Origin: Aliishimia ponticola | GTDB lineage: Bacteria > Pseudomonadota > Alphaproteobacteria > Rhodobacterales > Rhodobacteraceae | Assembly: GCF_004803475.1 (NCBI RefSeq) | Contig: NZ_SRKY01000002.1 | Coordinates: forward strand, 372,001-436,000 | Direction: 5' to 3' | DNA length: 64,000 nt | Shown here: in pieces, positions 20,307 through 28,002 of the stretch | Position numbering within the stretch: position 1 is the first letter of the stretch | Layout: each line of letters opens with the position of its first letter | Translations under genes and position numbers: made by a program | Notes under the pieces: model-generated | Seen by the model: the letters and a program-made list of their open reading frames with translations, nothing else | Database searches by the model: none | Told to the model about the DNA's origin: nothing

Positions 20307-20373
20307 GTTCCATTTGGAACTTGCTTTTTCAGAATGTGCAGAGATAAACTATCAGTCAAGTTCTATTTGGAAC
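20307..20373. promoter_or_regulatory. Paired palindromes in the dpp/marR divergent promoter region
   Basis: Two copies of nearly the same 14-mer are present: GTTCCATTTGGAAC at 20307-20320 (perfect 5 + 4 + 5 palindrome) and GTTCTATTTGGAAC at 20360-20373 (one mismatch). Start-to-start distance is 53 bp, close to five helical turns, so both would face the same side of the helix. They lie between the solute-binding-protein gene and the MarR-type gene and are good candidates for the MarR-type regulator's operators. Confidence 0.65.
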
Positions 20374-20406
20374 TCGAACCTTGCGGGCTATGGAGATACA
20401 CGGCAA

Positions 20407-20967
20407 ATGTTGGCGTCTCGGACTACAGGTGATGAAAAATTGAACGCCTCGAATAGTGCGGATCCGCCTGACATGCTTGAAGCGAAGCTTTGGGATAATC
20501 CGTGCCCGTTTACCTTTCGGATCAACTACCTTGCTCTGCTCTACAACACGCCGCTTTATGGCTGGATCAGTGACGAATACGGGCTGAAACGGCCAGAATA
20601 TGTCGTGCTTTATTCGCTGGCGCTGGCCGATGGTGGCAGCGCGCGGGATGTCTCGCGGACCTCGGGGTTTCCGAAAAACACATTGAGCCGCGCGATCACG
20701 CAGCTTGAAAAGCTGGGGCTGATCAAACCGCGCAGCAAGGCGCCGGGTGGGCGGCGGACGCAGGCTTTGTACCTGTCCGACAAGGGCTGGGCGCTGATCC
20801 ACGAAACCCGCCCGACCTTCGAGGCGCAGGAAAAGCGCATGCTCAAGGCGCTGTCCGAGGGCGAGCGCCAGATGCTGTTCGAACTGATGTCCAAGGTGGT
20901 CCGCGAAGCACATAGCTGGGCAGATGAACTGCCCTTCGAAGCCATCAACGAAAACGAAGAAGGGTAA
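20407..20967 (+). CDS. MarR-family transcriptional regulator
   Basis: The protein is about 186 aa from the ATG at 20407, which has GGAG 11 nt upstream; an internal ATG at 20473 lacks a ribosome-binding site. The winged helix is evident in SARDVSRTSGFPKNTLSRAITQLEKLGLIKPRSKAPGGRRTQALYLSDKG, with the usual flanking dimerisation helices. It is divergent from the importer operon and heads the run of catabolic genes that follows 4 bp later. It therefore probably controls both transcripts through the paired palindromes upstream. The effector is unknown. Confidence 0.82.
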   Translation: MLASRTTGDEKLNASNSADPPDMLEAKLWDNPCPFTFRINYLALLYNTPLYGWISDEYGLKRPEYVVLYSLALADGGSARDVSRTSGFPKNTLSRAITQLEKLGLIKPRSKAPGGRRTQALYLSDKGWALIHETRPTFEAQEKRMLKALSEGERQMLFELMSKVVREAHSWADELPFEAINENEEG

Positions 20968-20971
20968 GCCG

Positions 20972-21688
20972 ATGAAAGTAGCGGACATGAATTGGCGCGA
21001 TGTCGAGGCCGCCGCAGCACGCGACCCGCGGTGCATTCTGCCGATTGGCTCGACAGAGCAGCACGCGCAGCTTTCGCTATGCGTCGATCTGATTCTGGCC
21101 GAAAAGGTCGCGGCAGATGCAGCGGACCCGCTTGGCGTGCCGGTCTTTCCGGTCATGCCCTATGGCTTGGCCCCGTATTTCAACGCCTTTCCCGGCACGA
21201 TTTGCCTGCGGGTCGAAACGCTTTTGGCAGTGGTGCGTGATGTGGTCGCCTCCCTGCGCCGATCTGGGTTTCGGCAAATCCTGATCGTGAACGGCCATGG
21301 CGGCAACAACCCGGTGGGTGCGCTCGCGCAGGAATTGATGACCGAATACAACGACACATCCATCAAGTTTCACAATTGGTGGAACGCGCCCAAAACATGG
21401 GCCAAGGCGCAATCGCTTGATACCACGGCGTCTCATGCGAACTGGATGGAGAACTTTCCTTGGACCCGGCTCGCCCATGCGCCAGCCCCCGAAGGCGAAA
21501 AGCCGGTGGTCGATATGGCCTTGATGAAGGCATCCGCCCCGGATGCGGTGCGGGATTTGCTGGAGGATGGCGCGTTTGGCGGCCCGTGGCAGCGCCCCGA
21601 TGACGAGATGCAGGCCCTTTGGGATATCGGCGTGGCCGAGGTGCGCGAGGCGCTGGAAGGTCCGTGGCCCGCGCAGGGCGCCGCGTGA
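20972..21688 (+). CDS. Creatininase-family amidohydrolase
   Basis: The 238-aa protein starts at the ATG 4 bp after the regulator stop. Metal-binding motifs are ILPIGSTEQHAQ near residue 25, D near SLCVDLILA, and VNGHGGNNP near residue 105, with the acidic residue expected later. The family includes creatininase, a riboflavin/F420 pathway formamide hydrolase and MftE-type peptidases, so the cleaved amide bond is not known. Adjacent genes suggest a substrate delivered by the dpp-type importer. The stop overlaps the next ATG by 1 nt. Confidence 0.85.
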   Translation: MKVADMNWRDVEAAAARDPRCILPIGSTEQHAQLSLCVDLILAEKVAADAADPLGVPVFPVMPYGLAPYFNAFPGTICLRVETLLAVVRDVVASLRRSGFRQILIVNGHGGNNPVGALAQELMTEYNDTSIKFHNWWNAPKTWAKAQSLDTTASHANWMENFPWTRLAHAPAPEGEKPVVDMALMKASAPDAVRDLLEDGAFGGPWQRPDDEMQALWDIGVAEVREALEGPWPAQGAA

Positions 21689-22707
21689 TGCAGGACGAGG
21701 TGTTGATCTGGGGCGCTGGCGCAATCGGCGGTATTCTTGGTGCGTATTGGGCGCGGGCCGGCCACCCTGTTCGAATGGTCGATATCGTGCCGGAGCATGT
21801 CACCGCCTGCCGATCGGAAGGCTTGCGTATCGAAGGCCCGGTGGAGCAGTTCACGCAGGTCGTCGATTGCGTCACTCCCGATGAACTGGTCGGCACCTAC
21901 AGCCGTGTCGTTCTGGCGGTCAAAGCGCAGGCAACAGAGGCTGCGGTGCAGGCGTTGCTGCCGCACTTGGCCGAGGACGGCTTCATCCTGTCGGCGCAGA
22001 ATGGCTTGAATGAACGGGTTATCGCCGCTTTGGCCGGGCCGGAGCGGACGATGGGTGCTTTCGTGAATTACGGTGCGGACTGGATCGAACCAGGCCGCAT
22101 TCTTTTCGGCAATCGCGGCGCTGTCGTGGTCGGTGAAATCGACGGCAGTACGCGGGACCGCACCCGCGAGATGCACCAGCTTTTGCAGGTGTTCGAACCG
22201 GACGCGATCCTCACCGACGATATCTGGGCCTATCTTTGGGGCAAGCTGGGCTATGGCGCGATGCTTTTCGCGACCGCCCTCACCGAAGACAGTATGACCG
22301 CGAATTTCGCCGATCCCGCGCGCAGCGCCGCCTTTGCCGGGCTGGCGCGTGAAGTGATGCGCACCGCCGCTGCCGAAGGGGTGGACCCCAAACCCTTCAA
22401 CGGGTTCGAGCCCTCGGCCTTCATGCCCGGCGCGCCTGAAGAGGCGGCGTTGAAAAGCATCGCGGATCTGGCGGCGTTCAACGCCAAGACGGCCAAGACC
22501 CATACGGGCATTTACCGCGACCTGGCCGTGCGCAAGCGCAAGACCGAGGTTGATCCGCAGGTCGGTACGATTACCGAGATCGCAGCGGCGCATGGGCTGG
22601 AGACTCCGCTGCTGACACGGCTTGTCGCCTTGATCCACGATATCGAAGACGGTCGCAGACCCATGTCGGCGGACACTTTCCACGAATTGACGAAGGTGAT
22701 CCAATGA
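21688..22707 (+). CDS. Ketopantoate reductase-like NAD(P)-dependent dehydrogenase (ApbA/PanE family)
   Basis: The 339-aa protein has the dinucleotide motif IWGAGAIGGILGAYWARAG at the N-terminus, VVLAVKAQATEAAV and SAQNGLNE in the N-terminal domain, and the C-terminal helical domain ending near KTHTGIYRDLAVRKRKTEVD. It would reduce or oxidise a 2-oxo/2-hydroxy acid. The catabolic-operon location makes a dedicated panE role unlikely. The ATG shares one base with the preceding stop, and the stop overlaps the SDR start. Confidence 0.85.
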   Translation: MQDEVLIWGAGAIGGILGAYWARAGHPVRMVDIVPEHVTACRSEGLRIEGPVEQFTQVVDCVTPDELVGTYSRVVLAVKAQATEAAVQALLPHLAEDGFILSAQNGLNERVIAALAGPERTMGAFVNYGADWIEPGRILFGNRGAVVVGEIDGSTRDRTREMHQLLQVFEPDAILTDDIWAYLWGKLGYGAMLFATALTEDSMTANFADPARSAAFAGLAREVMRTAAAEGVDPKPFNGFEPSAFMPGAPEEAALKSIADLAAFNAKTAKTHTGIYRDLAVRKRKTEVDPQVGTITEIAAAHGLETPLLTRLVALIHDIEDGRRPMSADTFHELTKVIQ

Positions 22708-23447
22708 GCGCCCGCATCGCGCTTGTCACCGGGGCCGTCGGCGGCATCGGTGCAGCCATCGCAAAGCGGCTTGCAGCGGATGGTGCGCAGGTGGTGTTGT
22801 GCGATCTGCCGGGCGAGGCGCTGACCGACCGAAGCCAAAGGCTGGGCTTGCCCCATGTCGCAGCCGATCTGGGCGCGCCAGACCAGGTGCAGGAGATGGC
22901 CGCGCGGCTGCGGGCCGATCATGGCGACCCGGATATTCTGGTCAATGCCGCGGGCGGCGTGCGCGGGCAGGTCGGCACCCCGCTGGAAGAGGTCGATCCA
23001 ACCAGGTGGCACGAGATTTTCGCCGCCAATGTCGATGCCACGCTTTATCTGTCGCAGGCGTTGGTGCCCGCGATGAAGCGCAGCGGCTGGGGCCGGATCG
23101 TGACCATCAGCTCGGGGGCGGGCTTGCGGCCCAGTCTTACGGGTATTCATGCCTATACCGCCGCCAAACACGCGCTGGTCGGCCTGACCAAACAGTTGAG
23201 CCTTGAGCTGGGTCCGCATGGCATCACCGTGAATTCCATCGCGCCCGGCTTCATCCTGTCCAATCCCGCCACCGAACGGCAATGGGCGGCCTATGGCCCC
23301 GAAGGGCAGGCGCAGCTTGTCAGCCGCATCCATACCCGCCGCCTTGGCACAGCCGACGACATTGCCGCCGCTGCCAGTTTCCTGACCTCGGACGAGGCCG
23401 GGTGGATCAGCGCGCAGATACTCAGCGTCGATGGCGGAATAACCTGA
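22704..23447 (+). CDS. Short-chain dehydrogenase/reductase
   Basis: The 247-aa protein has the SDR cofactor motif TGAVGGIGAAIAKRL, the NAAGG motif, serine in TISSGAG and the catalytic YTAAKHA, with SVDGG near the C-terminus. An aspartate after the second strand (CDLPG) favours NAD(H) over NADP(H). It overlaps the upstream gene by 4 nt and probably acts in the same pathway. The substrate is unknown. Confidence 0.9.
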   Translation: MSARIALVTGAVGGIGAAIAKRLAADGAQVVLCDLPGEALTDRSQRLGLPHVAADLGAPDQVQEMAARLRADHGDPDILVNAAGGVRGQVGTPLEEVDPTRWHEIFAANVDATLYLSQALVPAMKRSGWGRIVTISSGAGLRPSLTGIHAYTAAKHALVGLTKQLSLELGPHGITVNSIAPGFILSNPATERQWAAYGPEGQAQLVSRIHTRRLGTADDIAAAASFLTSDEAGWISAQILSVDGGIT

Positions 23448-23459
23448 CCCGGAGCGTTC

Positions 23460-24872
23460 ATGACCGATCCCGTTCTTTCCCATGCCCTCGCGCATGAGGC
23501 CGCGCTGGTGGATGCGCTGATCAAGCTTGTGGCCTGCCCCTCAGTCGGGGCGGATCCCGCGATGGCGCAGGGGATGGAGGACGCCCGCAGCCAGATCGAA
23601 GCGCGTCTGGACATGGCGGGGTTCCGGAACCGGCAACGCCTGCAACCGGGGGATCACAGCGGGCAGCCCGCGATCTATGCCGAACGTCTGGATGCGCCGG
23701 GCAAGCCGACGCTGCTGGTCTATGCCCATTACGATGTGCAACCGGCCGACCCGCTGGATAAATGGCAGACGCCGCCCTTCACCGTGACGGAACGGGACGG
23801 GCGGCTGTTTGGGCGCGGGATTTCCGACGACAAGGGGCCGATGCTGATCGCGCTTGAGGCACTGTCCGCCTTTATCGCGGTCGAAGGCGCGCTGCCGGTG
23901 AACATAAAGCTGCTGATCGAGGGGGAGGAAGAAACCGGATCGCCCTCGCTTCCCGGCATATTGGAAGAACACCGGGCGCTCTTGAAGGCCGATGCGGTTT
24001 TGTCTGCGGATGGCGCGCGGTGGTTGCCGGATCTCGTGGCGCTTAATGTCGGGTCGCGCGGCAATGCGGGCTTTGAAATCCGTCTGCAAACGGCGGGGCA
24101 GGATCTGCATTCCGGGCGCTATGGCGGCATCGTGCGCAATGCGCTGCATGAAATGTCGCGGCTGATCGCCAGCCTGCATGACGCATCGGGCCGGATCGCC
24201 GCGCCGGGTTTCTACGATGGCGTCACCGATCCCAGCACGGCAGAGCGGGAGGAGATTTCCGGCATCCCCTTTGATGAGAACTCCATGCTTGGTCCCATCG
24301 GCGGCGCCGCCCATGGCGAGGCGGGGTTCAACACGCTGGAACGGTTATGGCTGCGGCCTACGCTGGATGTGAACGGCATGTGGGGCGGTTATACCGGGGC
24401 GGGATCGAAAACGGTGATCCCGAACGAGGCTTTCGCCAAGCTGACGATGCGGCTTGTTCCGGGGCAAGATCCGCAGCATGTGCAGGACGCGGTGATCGCG
24501 CATCTTGAGGCGCTGCTGCCCGAAGGCGCGACGCTTGAGATCACGGGGGAGCGCGGGGCCTGCGGGGCCTATGCAGTGCCCGGCGGCCATCCGCTGCTAT
24601 GTGCGGCAAGCGACGCACTGGCGCAGACCACAGGCACCACGCCGCGCAAGGTTCGCATCGGGGCGACGCTGCCCCTGACGGAAATGGTGAAACGCATCCT
24701 TGGGCTGGATACGGTCATGTTTTCCTTCGCGCTTTCCGACGAAAATTTCCATGCCCCGAACGAGTTTTTCCGGCGCAGCAGCATTGCGGACGGATTGGCG
24801 GCCTGGGTCTGCATCCTGCGCAAGGTGGCAGCACGCGATCCCGCAGATTTCGTGCCCTATCGCCCGGAATGA
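23460..24872 (+). CDS. M20-family metallopeptidase (dipeptidase-like)
   Basis: The 470-aa protein has the zinc-binding motif VYAHYDVQPADP, the bridging-aspartate region GRGISDDKGPM and the catalytic glutamate pair EGEEETGSPSL, followed by a dimerisation domain with SRGNAGFEIRLQ. Such enzymes hydrolyse dipeptides, N-acyl or N-carbamoyl amino acids. With a peptide-type importer and amidohydrolase nearby, it probably removes an amino acid from the imported compound. It is separated from the SDR gene by 12 bp and overlaps the transporter gene by 4 nt. Confidence 0.9.
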   Translation: MTDPVLSHALAHEAALVDALIKLVACPSVGADPAMAQGMEDARSQIEARLDMAGFRNRQRLQPGDHSGQPAIYAERLDAPGKPTLLVYAHYDVQPADPLDKWQTPPFTVTERDGRLFGRGISDDKGPMLIALEALSAFIAVEGALPVNIKLLIEGEEETGSPSLPGILEEHRALLKADAVLSADGARWLPDLVALNVGSRGNAGFEIRLQTAGQDLHSGRYGGIVRNALHEMSRLIASLHDASGRIAAPGFYDGVTDPSTAEREEISGIPFDENSMLGPIGGAAHGEAGFNTLERLWLRPTLDVNGMWGGYTGAGSKTVIPNEAFAKLTMRLVPGQDPQHVQDAVIAHLEALLPEGATLEITGERGACGAYAVPGGHPLLCAASDALAQTTGTTPRKVRIGATLPLTEMVKRILGLDTVMFSFALSDENFHAPNEFFRRSSIADGLAAWVCILRKVAARDPADFVPYRPE

Positions 24873-25738
24873 GCGCGGCGGCACAGATCAACAACCATCG
24901 CGGGGCGGTTCTGCTGGTCGCGGCGGCGGCTGTCTTTACTCTGGACGTGACCGTGCTGCGCTTTCTCAGCCCCGATGTGCCCTTCAGCCAGATCATCTTT
25001 TTCCGGTCTCTGTCCCAGCTTGTGCTGGTCGCGCTTTGGATCGGGACCAGCAAGCGATTGCACTATGGCTCTTCGCGCTGGCCGATGCTTGTTGTGCGCG
25101 GGTTGACCAGCCTTGTGTGCTGGTGGCTTTACTATGCGAGCTTCCAGATGCTCGACCTCGCGGTGGCCTCCACCCTGACCTTCACCACATCGCTTTTCGT
25201 CGTCGCCATGGCCCCTTTCGTTCTGGGGGAGCGGCTTGGATGGATGCGCGGACTGACCACGCTGATCGGGTTTGCGGGGGTGATCCTTGCCAGTGGCGCG
25301 TTCACCCTGGCATTCGAGCCGGGGATCATGATCGGGCTGGCCTCGTCCTTCACGGCTGCGATTCTGATCTTTCAGAACCGCGTGCTGGCCCGCACGGAGC
25401 GGACGGCGACGATCATGTTCTGGATCGGCTTGGTGGCCACCATCGGCACTGCGCCGGCGGCGGCTTTGGGCTGGTCGGCGCTGAGCGCCCCGGATCTTGG
25501 CATTCTGGCCCTCGCCGGGGCGTTGGCCACGTTTGGTATGTTGCTGACTGTCGAAGCCTACCGCTTTGGAGAGGTGTCGGCGCTGGCCCCGTTCCCTTAT
25601 GCGCGCATCCTGTTTGCCCTGTTCGCCGGTTACGTCCTGTTCTCGGAAACCGTGACGCTGACCGAACTGCTTGGCGCGGGCGTGATCGTGCTGTGCGGGC
25701 TGGCCGCGAATGAACGCAGGCCAAGGGCCGGGGCGTGA
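24869..25738 (+). CDS. EamA-family (drug/metabolite) transporter
   Basis: The 289-aa protein has about ten membrane helices arranged as two EamA repeats, beginning RGAVLLVAAAAVFTLDVTVL and, in the second half, GLASSFTAAILIFQNRVLA. Members usually export amino acids or other metabolites. The ATG overlaps the peptidase stop, which places it last in the operon and suggests removal of a pathway product. A much longer open frame upstream was not accepted because it overlaps the peptidase. Confidence 0.88.
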   Translation: MSAAAQINNHRGAVLLVAAAAVFTLDVTVLRFLSPDVPFSQIIFFRSLSQLVLVALWIGTSKRLHYGSSRWPMLVVRGLTSLVCWWLYYASFQMLDLAVASTLTFTTSLFVVAMAPFVLGERLGWMRGLTTLIGFAGVILASGAFTLAFEPGIMIGLASSFTAAILIFQNRVLARTERTATIMFWIGLVATIGTAPAAALGWSALSAPDLGILALAGALATFGMLLTVEAYRFGEVSALAPFPYARILFALFAGYVLFSETVTLTELLGAGVIVLCGLAANERRPRAGA

Positions 25739-25823
25739 ACGGCGGGCCCGTTCTGGGCGTGCCGATGCTTGTCTCTGGCCTTGGCAGCACTCTAATGTCG
25801 GGCGACTCTGCGGGAGGGGGCAC

Positions 25824-26993
25824 ATGAAAACACAGGTTTGCATCATCGGGGGCGGTCCATCCGGTTTGCTGCTGTCACAGCTTTTGCACACGCGCGGCAT
25901 CGACAGCATCGTGCTGGAGCGCAAGACCAAGCAATATGTCCTGTCCCGCATCCGTGCAGGCGTGCTTGAGCAAGGCCTTGTCGACCTGATGGAGCAAGCG
26001 GGCTGTGCGGACCGGCTTCATGCGGAAGGTTTCGTCCATGACGGGACGCTGATTTCCTACGGGCAGGAGATGTTTCGCGTCGATTTCACCGAACATGCCG
26101 GAAGGCCCGTCGTCGTCTACGGCCAGACCGAGGTCACGGCGGACCTGTATGCCGCGCGTGAGGCGGCGGGCGGCGCGATTGAGTTCGAGGTCGAGGATGT
26201 CGAGCTGCATGATCTGGACACGGACGCGCCCTATGTCACCTACCGCGTGCATGGCGATGATCGCCGCATTGACTGTGACTTCGTCGCCGGGTGCGATGGC
26301 TTTCACGGGGTCAGCCGCAAGACCATTCCCACCAAGGATCGCAAGGAGTTCGAGAAAGTCTATCCATTCGGCTGGCTTGGCATCCTCAGCGAGACGCCGC
26401 CCGTGAATGACGAATTGATCTATGCCAATTCGCCAAGCGGATTTGCCCTGTGTTCCATGCGCAATGACAACCTGAGCCGATATTACATTCAGGTGTCGAT
26501 GTATGACTCGCCGGAAGATTGGTCAGACGCGCAATTCTGGGCCGAGCTGAAGCGGCGTCTGCCCGCAGATCAGGTGGGCAATCTGGTGACGGGGCCGTCG
26601 ATCGAAAAATCCATCGCCCCGTTGCGGTCCTTTGTGTGTGAGACGATGCGCTGGCACCGCCTGTTTCTGTGCGGGGACGCGGCGCATATTGTGCCGCCAA
26701 CCGGGGCGAAGGGGCTGAATTCCGCCGCCTCCGACGTGCATTACCTGTTCGAAGCGCTGTGCGATTTTTACAAGGGCGGGTCCACTGCCAGGATTGACGC
26801 CTATGCCCAGACGGCGCTGGCCCGGATCTGGAAGGTCTCGCGGTTCTCATGGTGGATGTCGTCGCTGCTGCATCGTTTTCCGGAACAGTCCGAGTTCGAC
26901 AGCCGGATGCAGATTGCCGAGCTGGAATTCCTGCGGTCCAATAGGGCGGCGCAGGCCGCGATGGCGCAGAACTATGTCGGGCTGCCTTACTGA
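25824..26993 (+). CDS. pobA: 4-hydroxybenzoate 3-monooxygenase
   Basis: The 389-aa flavoprotein matches the normal length for PobA. It converts 4-hydroxybenzoate plus NADPH and O2 to protocatechuate. Seen motifs are the FAD site VCIIGGGPSGLLLSQLL, SRIRAGVLEQGLVDL with the substrate/NADPH arginines, the GCDGFHG motif, NLSRYYIQV with the substrate-binding residues and LFLCGDAAHIVPPTGAKGLNSA. GGGAGGGG precedes the ATG at 25824. A LysR-type gene follows 22 bp downstream on the same strand. Confidence 0.95.
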   Translation: MKTQVCIIGGGPSGLLLSQLLHTRGIDSIVLERKTKQYVLSRIRAGVLEQGLVDLMEQAGCADRLHAEGFVHDGTLISYGQEMFRVDFTEHAGRPVVVYGQTEVTADLYAAREAAGGAIEFEVEDVELHDLDTDAPYVTYRVHGDDRRIDCDFVAGCDGFHGVSRKTIPTKDRKEFEKVYPFGWLGILSETPPVNDELIYANSPSGFALCSMRNDNLSRYYIQVSMYDSPEDWSDAQFWAELKRRLPADQVGNLVTGPSIEKSIAPLRSFVCETMRWHRLFLCGDAAHIVPPTGAKGLNSAASDVHYLFEALCDFYKGGSTARIDAYAQTALARIWKVSRFSWWMSSLLHRFPEQSEFDSRMQIAELEFLRSNRAAQAAMAQNYVGLPY

Positions 26994-27015
26994 CCATATG
27001 GGTTAAGGAATTCCG

Positions 27016-27912
27016 ATGGCGCAGATCACGCTGAAACAGATCGAGGCTCTTGTTCAGGTGGCCGATCTTGGCTCTTTCCGGCGCGCGGCGGAACGGTTGA
27101 ACACGACGCAGCCCAATATCTCTGCCCGGATCAGCGGGCTTGAGACGCAATTGGGCCGAAAGCTGATGGATCGCGACGCCGGTTCGGTGCGGCTGACGCC
27201 TGTGGGGCGCGCTTTGGTGGCGCGGGCGCGCACGGTTCTGCGCGCGGTCGATGGCATGATGCAGGCGGCGGGTGACGACAATCTGTTCGAGGGCGTGCTG
27301 CGATTGGGCGCCACGGAAATGGTGGTCGCCGCATGGCTGGGCCGTTTTCTGGATGCTTTCCGCGAACGGTTCCCCGGCATCGACGTGGCCTTGACGATTG
27401 ATCTTTCCGCAAATCTTTCAGCGGCGCTGGCCCGGCGTGAATTGGACGTTGCGCTCCAAAACGGCCCATTCGCGCGGCAGACGACCGGAAATTATGACCT
27501 TGGCCGGTTTCGCATGATCTGGCTGGCTGCGCCAAAGCTGGGCCTGTCGGGGCGGCGCGTCACAGCAGGAGAGATCGCCCAAAGGCCAATCCTGACCCAT
27601 GCCAAGGGCACGCAGCCCTATGAGCAATTGAATGAGCATTTTTTGTCGGTGTCAGACAGTCCGGTGCGCTTCGTGTCCTCGACCAATATCAGTGCGTGCC
27701 TCAGCATGGCGCAGGACGGGCAGGGGGTGGCCTGCCTGCCCGCTGTCATGGCGGAAGAGCCGCTGCGCGCGGGGCTGTTGGATGAGTTGGACTATGTCTG
27801 GGTGCCGGAATCGCTGGAATTCTGGGCGCGCTATGATGCGGAGACCGCGCCATCCTATGTGGTGCAGGCCGCCCAGATCGCCAGCGCCACGGCACGCGCA
27901 CTGGATAAATAA
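27016..27912 (+). CDS. LysR-family transcriptional regulator
   Basis: The 298-aa protein has the N-terminal winged helix TLKQIEALVQVADLGSFRRAAERLNTTQPNISARISGLE and a periplasmic-binding-like effector domain. It is on the same strand as pobA and upstream of hyuA, so it could control either. It is not the AraC-type PobR of Acinetobacter. The effector is unknown. Confidence 0.9.
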   Translation: MAQITLKQIEALVQVADLGSFRRAAERLNTTQPNISARISGLETQLGRKLMDRDAGSVRLTPVGRALVARARTVLRAVDGMMQAAGDDNLFEGVLRLGATEMVVAAWLGRFLDAFRERFPGIDVALTIDLSANLSAALARRELDVALQNGPFARQTTGNYDLGRFRMIWLAAPKLGLSGRRVTAGEIAQRPILTHAKGTQPYEQLNEHFLSVSDSPVRFVSSTNISACLSMAQDGQGVACLPAVMAEEPLRAGLLDELDYVWVPESLEFWARYDAETAPSYVVQAAQIASATARALDK

Positions 27913-28002
27913 AATCTATCCTTCCGATCCAATATAATAGTTTGAGCATATCCAGAACCCCGCGCTAGGCTGACGTGATTCAATTCGTGTCGAGGAACTT
28001 TC

